DNA from: Silanimonas sp.
GTDB lineage: Bacteria; Pseudomonadota; Gammaproteobacteria; Xanthomonadales; Xanthomonadaceae
Length of the DNA stretch: 64,000 nt
Assembly (NCBI RefSeq): GCF_027531545.1
Contig: NZ_JAPZSC010000001.1
Location: forward strand, 248,001 to 312,000
Direction: 5' to 3'
Under the pieces are notes generated by a model, which was not told the origin of the DNA, did not search any database, and was given only the letters and a program-made list of their open reading frames with translations. Every line of letters starts with the position of its first letter. Positions within the stretch are counted from its first letter, which is position 1. Shown here piece after piece: positions 35,633 to 44,093 of the stretch. Position numbers and translations under genes: made by a program.

Positions 35633-36402
35633 AGGAAATCCTCGATGTGGCGGCCGGCGCGACGCTGCAGGCCGAGCGAGAGCCCGAGCAGCACGACGGC
35701 CACCAGCGCCGACACGCCCAAGGCCGCCCAGGGCAGCGCGCCTTCGCCAGAGAGCCCGTGGCGGATCGCTTCGAGCGGCGCGACCAGCGGGTTCCAGCCG
35801 AGCGCCTCGGCGGTGGCCGCCGGCAGCTGGCTGCGCTCGTAGAGCACGGGCGCGAGGAAGAACCCGAGGCCCGTGAGCTGACCGACCAAGGCCGCGAGGT
35901 CGCGGACGAACACCTGCAGCAGCGCGGCGATGCGGGCCAGCGCCAGCGCCGTCACGGCCAGCACCGCCACGCCGCAAAGCGCGGCCAGTGCGCCGACTGC
36001 ATCGAAGCGCAGGCCGAAAGCCACCAGCACGCCGAGCACCAGCACCAGCCCGGCGCCGTCGACGATCACGCTGCCGAGCACGCGCGCATGCACGTACAGC
36101 GACGGCGGCAGCGGTACGCGGGCGATGAGCCCCGCGTTGTCGAGATAGGCGGTGACGCCGCGGTTCACCGCGTTCGCGAACAGCAGCCAAGGGAACAGGC
36201 CGAGCGCGAGGAACATCGGGTACGGCAGCGCGCCGGACGAGGCGCGGGCCGGCAGCAGGGTGCCGAACACGAAGGCCAGCACGGCGAGCTGCGCGAGTGG
36301 CAACAGGCCGAGCCACGCGACGCCGAGGACGCTGCCCTGGTAGCGCTCGCGCCACTCGCGGGCGAGCAGTTCGCGCAGCACCGGGCCCGAAGCGAGCCGC
36401 AT
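35629..36402 (-). CDS. wzm: polysaccharide ABC exporter permease (Wzm/ABC-2 type)
   Basis: Inner-membrane permease partner of Wzt, 257 residues. The N-terminal amphipathic part LRELLAREWRERYQGSVLGVAWLGLLPLAQL is the ABC-2 polyglycan exporter signature, followed by about six TM helices and WNPLVAPLEAIRHGLSGE near the end. It starts only 6 bp after the gspD stop, so it is presumably expressed from the secretion operon unless a promoter is hidden inside gspD. Confidence 0.93.
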   Translation of the reverse strand: MRLASGPVLRELLAREWRERYQGSVLGVAWLGLLPLAQLAVLAFVFGTLLPARASSGALPYPMFLALGLFPWLLFANAVNRGVTAYLDNAGLIARVPLPPSLYVHARVLGSVIVDGAGLVLVLGVLVAFGLRFDAVGALAALCGVAVLAVTALALARIAALLQVFVRDLAALVGQLTGLGFFLAPVLYERSQLPAATAEALGWNPLVAPLEAIRHGLSGEGALPWAALGVSALVAVVLLGLSLGLQRRAGRHIEDFL

Positions 36403-36408
36403 CGCGGA

Positions 36409-38568
36409 TCAGCCGCCCGGCGGCGGGTCGGCAGCCGGCGTAGCGGTGGCCGCACCCGGCGCTCGCAGCGGCGCTAGGCCCTGGAAGCGCTGGAGGTAAT
36501 CGTCGGTGAGCGTGCGCGTCTGCTGGGGCGTGCGCACGACGCGCGGAGTGATCAGCAGCACCACTTCGCTGCGCAACTGGGAGCGCCCCTGCGTGCCGAA
36601 CAGGCCGCCGACCACCGGCAGCTTGGTGAGGCCCGGTACGCCCGAGCTGCCCCCGTTGTCCGACTGCCGGATCAGGCCGGCCAGCATCACCGTCTCGCCA
36701 TCGCGCACCAGGGCCTCGGTGGTCACCGTGCTGGTGTTGACGTTGGGGTTGCCGCCCGCCCCGGGATCCTCCGACGGCGAGCTGATCTCCTGCTCGATCT
36801 CGAGGAAGACCATGCCGTCGCCGCCGATGCGCGGCTTCACCTTCAGTTTGGTGCCCGTACTCAGGTACTGCACGCTGCTGATGGTGTTGTTGCCCGGCGT
36901 GGTGCCCGTGCCCGGATTGAAGCTGGTGCTGGCGACGGCGAGATTCTGGCCGACGTTGAGCGCGGCCTCCGCGTTGTTGCGCACGAACAGCGAGGGCGTC
37001 GAAAGCACGCGCACGTCGGATTCGCGCTCCAGCAGGTTCACCACCGCCACGGCGTTCCGCGAGGTGAACGTGGCTCCCGCCGAGGCGATGCCATCCGTGC
37101 CTTGCGCGAGCGAGCCGCCGACGAAGCCGAGGCTGCTGCGGCCGGGCCTCAGCGCACCGGCGAGGCTGGTGGGAATGGCGTTCTCGAAATACCAGTTGAC
37201 GCCGTAGCTGAGGTTGCCCTGCAACGTCACCTCCAGCACCTGCGCTTCGATGTGCACCTGCGCGGGCATCACGTCGAGGCGCTCGATCGCGCGGCGGATC
37301 GATTCCCACTGCGCGGGGCTGGCACGCACCATCAGCGCGTTGCTTTCCTCGATGGCGCTGATGCCGATGCCCGACTCGCCGCTGCCGGAACCGAGGCTGG
37401 CACCGCCGCCGCCGGCGGGCTGCGGCTGCGAGATCTGCCCAGCCTCGCGCGACACGGCACCCAGTTCCACCGGCGTGAGGCCCGGCGAGATCGACGCCGA
37501 ACCCGAGCCACCGCTGCTGCTGACGCTGGCGTCGAACACCGTGCCCAGCTGCGAGGCGAGGTCGCCCGCCTTCATGTACTTCACTTCATAGACGAACAGG
37601 CGCGCGCCCTCGCCCGCCATGTCGAGCTTCTCGATCCACTCGCGCGCGTTCTGAAGGTACTGGCGCTGCGGCGTGATGACGATGATCGAATTGCTGCCTT
37701 CCACGGGCAGGAAGCGGAACATGCCGGCCAGCGGCGTGCCGCTTTCCGCGCCGAACACCCGCTCCAGCGCAGTGACGATCTTCTCCGGCTCGGCGCTCTG
37801 GATCGGGAACACGCCGACCGACATGCCCTTCAGCCAATCGACGTCGAAGATGCGCACGGTGCGCAGGTAGTTCTCCAGTTCGTTGCGGCTGCCGGAGAGC
37901 ACGATCAGGTTGCGCGCGGCGTCGGCCTGCACCACGGCGCCCTGGCGCACGTAGGGCTTCAGCAGCTTCTCCATCTCGGTGGCCGAGACGTACTGCAGCG
38001 GCACGGCGCGCAGCTCGAAGCCGCGCGCGTTCGCGGCGGTGCCGGTGCGCGGCGAGAGGTTGCCGGCCACGGCCTGGTCGGCCGGCAGGATCGCGTAGCG
38101 GCCATTGCTCCACACGAGGCGAGCATTGTTCCAGCCCAGCACCATCTCGAGCAGCGAGAGGGCCTGTGCCGGGCTCACCGGACGCGGCGTGGCCAGCGTC
38201 ACCGTGCCCTGCACCGTCGGCGCGATCACGTAGTTCTGCTGCAGCAGGTCGCCCAGCACCGCCTTCACCACGGCGTGCAGCGATTCGCCTTCGAAGTTGA
38301 AGGTGGCTTCGCCGCCTTCCGGCAGCTGCGGTGGCGCCTGCGCGGCGAGCGACTCGTTGATGACGATGCCGCTGCCCGGCGTCATGTCGGGCTCGCCCGC
38401 GGAGGACGGGCCGCCGATCGCTTCACCGTCGGCATTGCGCGCGATGGTCGGCAGCGTGGCCGGGTCGGGGTTGCGCGCGATGTCGGGCACCGGCGTGGTG
38501 GCGCAGCCGGCCAGGGCCGTCATCACGGCGGCGGCGAGCAGGAGGCGCGGGGTGGTCATGGTGTTCAT
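36409..38568 (-). CDS. gspD: type II secretion secretin GspD (XpsD-like lipoprotein)
   Basis: Outer-membrane secretin of the type II system, 719 residues. It has a lipoprotein signal with lipobox LAGC (Cys22), as Xanthomonas XpsD does, then N0-N3 domains (about 85-440; VQYVSATEMEKLLKPYVRQG, VFPIQSAEPEKIVTALERVFG), a Gly/Ser-rich stretch around 370-420 (SVSSSGGSGSASI, GGGGASLGSGSGESG), and the secretin core (about 450-690) with VLSTPSLFVRNNAEA, VKPRIGGDGMVFLEIEQEISS and the terminal GLFGTQGRSQLRSEVVLLITPRVV. ATG 38568 overlaps the gspN stop by 4 bp. Last gene of the secretion set. Confidence 0.96.
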   Translation of the reverse strand: MNTMTTPRLLLAAAVMTALAGCATTPVPDIARNPDPATLPTIARNADGEAIGGPSSAGEPDMTPGSGIVINESLAAQAPPQLPEGGEATFNFEGESLHAVVKAVLGDLLQQNYVIAPTVQGTVTLATPRPVSPAQALSLLEMVLGWNNARLVWSNGRYAILPADQAVAGNLSPRTGTAANARGFELRAVPLQYVSATEMEKLLKPYVRQGAVVQADAARNLIVLSGSRNELENYLRTVRIFDVDWLKGMSVGVFPIQSAEPEKIVTALERVFGAESGTPLAGMFRFLPVEGSNSIIVITPQRQYLQNAREWIEKLDMAGEGARLFVYEVKYMKAGDLASQLGTVFDASVSSSGGSGSASISPGLTPVELGAVSREAGQISQPQPAGGGGASLGSGSGESGIGISAIEESNALMVRASPAQWESIRRAIERLDVMPAQVHIEAQVLEVTLQGNLSYGVNWYFENAIPTSLAGALRPGRSSLGFVGGSLAQGTDGIASAGATFTSRNAVAVVNLLERESDVRVLSTPSLFVRNNAEAALNVGQNLAVASTSFNPGTGTTPGNNTISSVQYLSTGTKLKVKPRIGGDGMVFLEIEQEISSPSEDPGAGGNPNVNTSTVTTEALVRDGETVMLAGLIRQSDNGGSSGVPGLTKLPVVGGLFGTQGRSQLRSEVVLLITPRVVRTPQQTRTLTDDYLQRFQGLAPLRAPGAATATPAADPPPGG

Positions 38569-39314
38569 TGCTCGGCAACGGGGGCGTTGTTGTTCTTGGC
38601 CTGCTGTTCGGCCAATTGGGCGCGGCGCGCTTCGATGCGGGCGCGGATGGCGTCGATCTGCGCCTGGTCGGCGGCACTGCGCTGCGATTCGGCCTCGGCC
38701 TGCGAGGCCTGCTGGACGAGGCTGGGCGGGTTGGACGATGCGGGCTGGCCCGCGCCTGCCGGGACGCCGGGGGTGTCCGGCTTGTCCTCGACGATGGTGG
38801 CCACCGGCGTCGGCGCGGCCCCGCCCTGCCCGTCGAAAACGCGCAGGTCGAGCACACGCTGGCCTTCCGGGCCTTCGAGCACGGCGCGGCGCGGCTCCAG
38901 CGACGCCAACCGCCAGCTCGTGCCCGGCACGGTGTCGCCGAGGCGCACGCGCTTGCTCACCTGGCCGTTCTCCTCGCTGAAGATGGCCATGCGCAAGGTG
39001 TCGGTGATCAGCACCGAGGTGAGCACGCCGTTGAACGGCGCCTGCTGCTCGGTGTTGGCGATGGCCACCGGCGCGGGGCGGCGGTCCGGATTGAACAGCG
39101 GCCGGTCGCCCACCGCGAGGTAGTCCGTGACGGCGCCCAGGCGCTGGGCGCTCTCGCTGAAGCGCAGCTCGGGGATGGGCGGGCCGAGCGCCGGGTCGCC
39201 GGGGTGCGGGCCAACGCGCCCGCCGAGGCCGGCGAAGGCGAGCAGCAGCAGGCCGAGGCACCAGGCCGAGATGGCGCCGAACAGCCACGTGGCGGGACGC
39301 AGCGCCTCAAGCAT
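38565..39314 (-). CDS. gspN: type II secretion protein N (XpsN-like, GspC-related)
   Basis: A 249-residue bitopic inner-membrane protein: short cytoplasmic N-terminus, TM about 7-28 (ATWLFGAISAWCLGLLLLAFAGL), then a periplasmic HR-like domain (YLAVGDRPLFNPDRRP, FNGVLTSVLITDTLRMAIFSEENG, VRLGDTVPGTSWRLASLEPRRAVL) and a Gln/Ala-rich helical tail. Position between M and D and size match Xanthomonas XpsN, which links the L-M complex to the secretin. Its start overlaps gspM by 8 bp and its stop overlaps gspD by 4 bp. Confidence 0.88.
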   Translation of the reverse strand: MLEALRPATWLFGAISAWCLGLLLLAFAGLGGRVGPHPGDPALGPPIPELRFSESAQRLGAVTDYLAVGDRPLFNPDRRPAPVAIANTEQQAPFNGVLTSVLITDTLRMAIFSEENGQVSKRVRLGDTVPGTSWRLASLEPRRAVLEGPEGQRVLDLRVFDGQGGAAPTPVATIVEDKPDTPGVPAGAGQPASSNPPSLVQQASQAEAESQRSAADQAQIDAIRARIEARRAQLAEQQAKNNNAPVAEQ

Positions 39315-39918
39315 TCGGGTCGCCCTCCTGCACCGGCGCGGTGGGACGCAGGTAGCCGTAGAGATCGAACACCGCGTCGACGCGGCTGTCGGTGGCGCCC
39401 TGCCCCGCGCCGAAGTACGCGGCCATGCTGTTGAAGGCGAGGTTGTCGATGAACAGCTGCGGGCTGCCGCTCTCCAACCCGTGCAGCAGCGCGCCGAGCA
39501 TCGCCGCATCGCAGCGAAGGCGGATCTGCACCGTCACGCGCGGATACGGGTCGCTGCTCTGCGCTTCGATCGGCGTGCGCGACACTACCTCGCAGGCCAG
39601 CGGGTTCGGCGCGATGCGCCGCACTTCCGATTCCAGCCGCTGCACCAGCGCCGCGGTGGCGAGGTCCTTGTTGGGTTCGGCGAGGAAGCCGGGGTTCGTC
39701 GCCTCGGCGGCGCGCACTTCGGCCAGCCGCGCCTGCAGCTGCGGGATCTGCTCGCCTTCCATGCGCAAGCCCAGCTCCTCGTCACGCACCTCGGCGATCT
39801 GGTCGCCCAGCGCCAGCATCGGGGCCGTCCACCACCAGTGCACGAGCAGGCCGTAGCCCAGCACCATCGCGATGCCGAGCCACAGCAGCGGGCGCAGGCG
39901 CTCAAGGCTGCGGCGCAT
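39307..39918 (-). CDS. gspM: type II secretion protein M (XpsM/GspMb type)
   Basis: A 203-residue inner-membrane protein: TM about 11-31 (LLWLGIAMVLGYGLLVHWWW), a coiled-coil stretch (about 40-75, rich in Glu/Leu/Arg) and a ferredoxin-like periplasmic domain (VTVQIRLRCDAAMLGALLHGLESGSPQLFIDNLAFNSM). It pairs with GspL in the assembly platform. It overlaps gspL by 17 bp. Confidence 0.88.
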   Translation of the reverse strand: MRRSLERLRPLLWLGIAMVLGYGLLVHWWWTAPMLALGDQIAEVRDEELGLRMEGEQIPQLQARLAEVRAAEATNPGFLAEPNKDLATAALVQRLESEVRRIAPNPLACEVVSRTPIEAQSSDPYPRVTVQIRLRCDAAMLGALLHGLESGSPQLFIDNLAFNSMAAYFGAGQGATDSRVDAVFDLYGYLRPTAPVQEGDPNA

Positions 39919-41035
39919 CGCTGCCTCCCGGCACGAGTTCGGCGACGACGGTGAACCCGTCGCGGCCGGTGCTGCGGTCCTGCTGCACGGCGCCGGCCAA
40001 GGCCGGGCCCTTCAGGTAGGGCGAACCCTGCAGCGTGGCGACGATGCTGCCCGCCGAGCGGGCAGCGCCGCTGAGCGTCACCCGGCCCTGCTCGACGGAG
40101 AAGCGCTGCAGGTAGACATCGTCCGGCAGGCGGCGCGTGAGGTCGTCGAGCACCTCCAGCACGGTCGGCTTGGACTGCCGCTGCTCGGCGAGGAAGTTCG
40201 CGGCGCTCGCCGCCCCGTCCAGCTGCAGGCGCAGGGCACGGGCCTCGCGCGCGGTCTCGAACGCGGCGTCGCGTTGCGCTTCGAGCGCGGCCAGCGCGCG
40301 CTCGCGATTGCCCAGCGTGATGAACCCGGTGGCCAGCAAGGCGACGGCCGCGACCGCGATCACCGCGATGCGTACCCGGGCATCGCGGTCGGTGCGCTGC
40401 ACGCGCTGCGCGAGCGGAAGCACATTGCGACGGCGACCGGCGCGGTGCGCGGCGTCGTCGATGTCGACGCCGGAGAGGCGCGTGGCCAGCGGGCCGAGGG
40501 CCGCCAGCGCGGCTTCCAGCGTGCCCTTGGGCACGACCACCAACTCGGCGCGCAGCTGCCCTTCGGCAGGATGGCGCGACACCACCTGCGCGGCATGTAC
40601 CACCTGGTCGGCGCTGAAGGGCGTCTGGCGATCGATCTCGTGGCGAAGCACGCCCTCGAGCTGCGGCTCGGCGGCCAGGGGCAGCGACAGCGTGCGCACC
40701 AGCGCCTGCGAGGCCGGCAAGGACAGCCAGAGTTCGCCATCCACGCCGCGGCGATCAAGGCTCGCCGCGAGCAGCACCGCGCCTTCCCCGTCGGCCAGCG
40801 GCACCGGCGGCAGCACCACGCGTTCGCGGCCTGCTTCCTCCGTGGCCTGCAGGGCATCGCCGTCCCAGCGCAGCCACAGCCGCCGCACCGGCGGGAACCA
40901 CAGGCGGGCCAGCGAGGGCGGCAGCAGATCGAGCAGGTCGTCCCACCAGCGCGACAAGACGGCGGGAACGGGGCTTGCGGCCCAGCGCAGGCGCAGGGTG
41001 TCCCACGGGAGATTGGCAGCGGGGGGTGTGGCCAT
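39902..41035 (-). CDS. gspL: type II secretion protein L (PilM/PilN-like fusion)
   Basis: A 377-residue platform protein joining a cytoplasmic PilM/FtsA-like part (about 1-205, VRTLSLPLAAEPQLEGVLRHEIDRQTPFSADQVVHA, which would contact GspE) to a TM helix (about 222-243, IAVIAVAAVALLATGFITLG) and a periplasmic PilN-like domain (about 250-377, LDDLTRRLPDDVYLQRFSVEQGRVTLSGAARSAGSIV). Its ATG shares one base with the gspK stop (TGATG). Confidence 0.9.
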   Translation of the reverse strand: MATPPAANLPWDTLRLRWAASPVPAVLSRWWDDLLDLLPPSLARLWFPPVRRLWLRWDGDALQATEEAGRERVVLPPVPLADGEGAVLLAASLDRRGVDGELWLSLPASQALVRTLSLPLAAEPQLEGVLRHEIDRQTPFSADQVVHAAQVVSRHPAEGQLRAELVVVPKGTLEAALAALGPLATRLSGVDIDDAAHRAGRRRNVLPLAQRVQRTDRDARVRIAVIAVAAVALLATGFITLGNRERALAALEAQRDAAFETAREARALRLQLDGAASAANFLAEQRQSKPTVLEVLDDLTRRLPDDVYLQRFSVEQGRVTLSGAARSAGSIVATLQGSPYLKGPALAGAVQQDRSTGRDGFTVVAELVPGGSDAPQP

Positions 41036-41946
41036 CAGTCCTGTTGTCCGTAGCGCCAGACCAGCGGCGTGTAGACCTGACCGAGAAAGCCCCCGGCTCC
41101 GACCCGGACGGTGGCTTCGAGTTCGGCCTTGGGCCCGTCAGCACGCGCGGCGCGGCTCGAAACACTATACGTGCCGGTGCCGCCGGCAGCGAGCACGATG
41201 CCCCCCGGCAGGGCCGGCGGCGGGAGCCCGGGCTGCACTTGCGCCCGTGCCGCAAGGATCTGCTCGATCACCGGCGGGGCGAGGCCCAGCGCCACCAGCA
41301 CGGGGCGGTCGGCGAAAGCGAGATTCGGCTGTGCGAGGCCGGTGTACACCGTCAGGTAAGGCCGTACACGGCGGTACAGCGCATGGCGCATGCCCAGTAC
41401 GCGCTGCACGTCCGACACTTGGGCGAAGGGCCGGTTGGCCGGCCCGTAGGGCAGGCCCGCACCGCGGTAGTCCCGCTCCTCCGCGCCGCCCGCTGCGCTC
41501 ACGAGCCCATCGGCATCGCGCCAGTCGACGATGGCGCCGGCAAGCCGGGTGGCCTCTTCGCTGGCCACGCCGGTGGCTTCGAACAGGCGCTGCAACAGCA
41601 GCACGTCAGCGACGTTGAGGTCGACCTTGCCGCTCTCGTCCGTGACCGCCACCGTCACCGTGATGCCGTTGCCGAAGTCGAAGCTGGATTCACGGCCATC
41701 GGGCACGGGGCGACGCCGCGCATCGACGGCCAGCAACCGGGCGGCAACGGCCTCGATGCCGGCTTCCGCGGCGTGATCGAGCTCGGTGCGCTGGCGCACG
41801 GCCGAGGCTTGCACGGCTTCGGCGTGCGAGTTCAGCGCGAACAGCCCGACGATCGCCGCCAGCAGCACCAGCAGCCACATCACCACGATCAGCGCGACGC
41901 CGCGCTGGCGCCGGACGGCGCCGCGGACCAAGGGACGCCGGCTCAT
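41035..41946 (-). CDS. gspK: type II secretion minor pseudopilin GspK
   Basis: Largest pseudopilin, tip of the pseudopilus, 303 residues from ATG 41946. The prepilin site is RQRG followed by VALIVVMWLLVLLAAIVGL; as is typical for GspK, position +5 is not Glu (it is Val). A helical inserted domain follows ([39 protein letters not shown]), with the Asp-rich calcium-type region near WRDADG. It overlaps gspJ by 4 bp. The frame is open upstream to 42114 but that part is antisense-type noise over gspJ. Confidence 0.93.
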   Translation of the reverse strand: MSRRPLVRGAVRRQRGVALIVVMWLLVLLAAIVGLFALNSHAEAVQASAVRQRTELDHAAEAGIEAVAARLLAVDARRRPVPDGRESSFDFGNGITVTVAVTDESGKVDLNVADVLLLQRLFEATGVASEEATRLAGAIVDWRDADGLVSAAGGAEERDYRGAGLPYGPANRPFAQVSDVQRVLGMRHALYRRVRPYLTVYTGLAQPNLAFADRPVLVALGLAPPVIEQILAARAQVQPGLPPPALPGGIVLAAGGTGTYSVSSRAARADGPKAELEATVRVGAGGFLGQVYTPLVWRYGQQD

Positions 41947-42611
41947 TGTTGGCTCTCCCCGCCGGTGTCGCGACGCGCCGCCTCGGGCACGGCCCCGGTG
42001 GCGCCGGAGAGGCTGTAGCGCAGCGGCACCACGAGGTCGGGGAAGCGCAGGCGCGGTTCGCTGAAGCGCGCCGTCAGCCGCACCTGGCTGGGCAGCTGGC
42101 CGAGGCGCGTCCACTCCGACGCCCAGTCCTCGGGCCGGCCGTCCGGGCCGAAGGCGCGGGCGCTGAAGCGCGCGTCCGCGAGGCCGTCGATCAGCACTTC
42201 CGGCGGGCGCTCGGCCTTGAGCGGGCCCTCGGCCGTCATCAACCGATGTTCGAACATCAGGGCCGTGCCGCGCGCGCCGCGCTGCAGGCGCAGCACCTGC
42301 AGGTAGGGACCGCCGCGACCGAGGTAGCCCGGCATCTCGCCGATGAACTCGATGCGATCGGAGGACAGGCGAAGCAGGCGGATGTCCTCGAACCCGGCCG
42401 CAGGATCGATCGGCTGCGGCAGCGCCGCGGCCACCTGCCGCCGCACGAAGCCGTGCACGGTGCGCACGCGGTCGCTGTGCGCGGCGACGCGCTCGGCCGA
42501 GGCGGACGCGCGCACGCTGCCCTGCACGATGCCGAAGGCCAGCGCGAGGCCGGTGGCCAACAGCGCCACGGCCACCAGCATCTCCAGCAGCGAGAAGCCG
42601 CGCGCCCTCAC
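41943..42611 (-). CDS. gspJ: type II secretion minor pseudopilin GspJ
   Basis: A 222-residue pseudopilin with prepilin peptidase site VRARG/FSLLEMLVAVALLA (Glu at +5). The C-terminal globular part has the GspJ-type motif DIRLLRLSSDRIEFIGEMPGYLGRGGPYLQVLRL. Start GTG 42611 overlaps the gspI stop as GTGA; longer frames are unsupported. Part of the GspK-I-J tip complex. Confidence 0.93.
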   Translation of the reverse strand: MRARGFSLLEMLVAVALLATGLALAFGIVQGSVRASASAERVAAHSDRVRTVHGFVRRQVAAALPQPIDPAAGFEDIRLLRLSSDRIEFIGEMPGYLGRGGPYLQVLRLQRGARGTALMFEHRLMTAEGPLKAERPPEVLIDGLADARFSARAFGPDGRPEDWASEWTRLGQLPSQVRLTARFSEPRLRFPDLVVPLRYSLSGATGAVPEAARRDTGGESQQ

Positions 42612-43096
42612 AGGTCCTCCGGCAGCGGATACAGCGCGCGCAGCGTCGAGGTGCGGAAGGTCTGCTTCGGGCCGCCCTCGCCCCATTGGAGGGTCAGGTC
42701 GAGGCGGTACAGCACGGGTTCGCCGGCATCGACGATGCCGTCCGCCCCGGGCCCGGACGTCGCCTGCCCCGGCGTGGGCAGCGGTGCCGGCAGCGGGTCC
42801 TGCACGCGCTGCACCTCCAGCGCCCAGCGGTAGCGGCCGTCGTCGAGGCTGCCGTTGCGGCCGCCGGGGCGCAGGCGTTCCATGCGTCCGAAGTTGTCCA
42901 TCAGGCTGCGCGCATGCAGGGCCGCCTCGCCATGGCGCTCGGCATCGGCAACATCGCGCAGGCCGTTCGAGAGGATCGAGAGCAGCAGCACCGAGGCACC
43001 CGCCAGCAGCGCGAAAGCCAGCAGCACTTCGAGCAGGGTGAAGCCGCGCTGGCGCGCGACCGCGACGCGACGCGATGCGCGCGGAACGGCGTTCAT
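42608..43096 (-). CDS. gspI: type II secretion minor pseudopilin GspI
   Basis: A 162-residue pseudopilin, ATG 43096 (MNAVPRASRR), with an unusually long basic leader of about 18 residues before the cleavage site RQRG/FTLLEVLLAFALLAG. The C-terminal part has LYRLDLTLQW. It overlaps gspH and gspJ by 4 bp each. Confidence 0.92.
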   Translation of the reverse strand: MNAVPRASRRVAVARQRGFTLLEVLLAFALLAGASVLLLSILSNGLRDVADAERHGEAALHARSLMDNFGRMERLRPGGRNGSLDDGRYRWALEVQRVQDPLPAPLPTPGQATSGPGADGIVDAGEPVLYRLDLTLQWGEGGPKQTFRTSTLRALYPLPEDL

Positions 43097-43626
43097 CGCC
43101 CGCCCTCGCCGCGCTCGACGCGCACCGCGCCGGTCAGCCAATTCACATCGACGCGCCACGCGGCGTCGCCGCGACGGACGACCACGCGCCCGCCCGTACT
43201 GCTGCCATCGGCGAAGAAGCGGATCGCGGCGATGCCCGGGCCCGGCTGCTCCTCGCGCGCGACGGTGGCGCCCAGGGCCAAGGCGTCATCGAGCTCGCCC
43301 TGGCGGCGAACGCCGCCGCCCGAAGTCGCGCCCGGCTTCGTGCCCGGCATCGGAGCGAACGCCTCCACGAGCTCATCGCTGGCCCCGCTACGCCAGGTGC
43401 GCGCCTGCGTGTCGATGACGAAGCTCTGGTCGATGCCGGTCGCCACGGCGCGCGCACGGGTGGCGCGCATTTCCGCGGCGAGGCGGTTCGTGGCATCGCG
43501 CAGCTGCTGGCCCGGCAGCGCGCCAACCAGCGCGCCGGCGAACAGCGCGAAGGCCGTGGCCATCAGCGCCATCACGACCAGCGCTTCGATCAGCGTGAAG
43601 CCAGCCGCTCGCGTCGCGTGCTTCAT
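43093..43626 (-). CDS. gspH: type II secretion minor pseudopilin GspH
   Basis: A 177-residue pseudopilin with cleavage site TRAAG/FTLIEALVVMALMATAFAL and a beta-rich C-terminal part (AAIRFFADGSSTGGRVVVRRGDAAWRVDVNWLTG) typical of GspH. It starts 38 bp after the gspG stop, the widest gap within the secretion genes. Confidence 0.93.
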   Translation of the reverse strand: MKHATRAAGFTLIEALVVMALMATAFALFAGALVGALPGQQLRDATNRLAAEMRATRARAVATGIDQSFVIDTQARTWRSGASDELVEAFAPMPGTKPGATSGGGVRRQGELDDALALGATVAREEQPGPGIAAIRFFADGSSTGGRVVVRRGDAAWRVDVNWLTGAVRVERGEGGR

Positions 43627-43664
43627 CCGTGGGCCTTCATCGGATCACGCGACGTCCGCCCGCC

Positions 43665-44093
43665 TCAGGGCTTGACGATGTCGGCGGCGGTGCTGTCACC
43701 GCCGGGCTTGCCGTCGCTCCCGAGGCTCACCAGCTCGAACTCGCCGTTCGCGCCCGGCGTGCGGATCTGCACCGGGCGGCGCCACGCGTCCTGCAGGTCT
43801 TCGGCCTTGCGAACGTAGGGGCCCAGCCAGCCGCTGGCACCCGGGTTGGTCACCAGCGCCTCCAGCGAGGACGGGATCTGCCCGGTGTCCATCCGGTACT
43901 GCTCCACTTTCGCCGCCAACGATTCGAGCTGCGTCTCGGTCAGGCGCACGTTGGCCTGGTCCTTGCCGCCGAAGATCTGGCTGGCGGCGAACGCCATGAT
44001 CGCGGCGATGATGCCGACGACGATGAGGATCTCCATCAGGCTGAAGCCCGACTGCGTGCGGGCGGCGAAGCCGGGGGACGTCAAGCGCATCAC
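43665..44093 (-). CDS. gspG: type II secretion major pseudopilin GspG
   Basis: Main subunit of the pseudopilus, 142 residues. The prepilin site is TQSG/FSLMEILIVVGIIAAIMAF. The globular part contains QYRMDTGQIPSSLEALVTNP and the C-terminal calcium-site region LVSLGSDGKPGGDSTAADIV characteristic of GspG. The ATG overlaps the gspF stop (ATGA). Confidence 0.97.
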   Translation of the reverse strand: MMRLTSPGFAARTQSGFSLMEILIVVGIIAAIMAFAASQIFGGKDQANVRLTETQLESLAAKVEQYRMDTGQIPSSLEALVTNPGASGWLGPYVRKAEDLQDAWRRPVQIRTPGANGEFELVSLGSDGKPGGDSTAADIVKP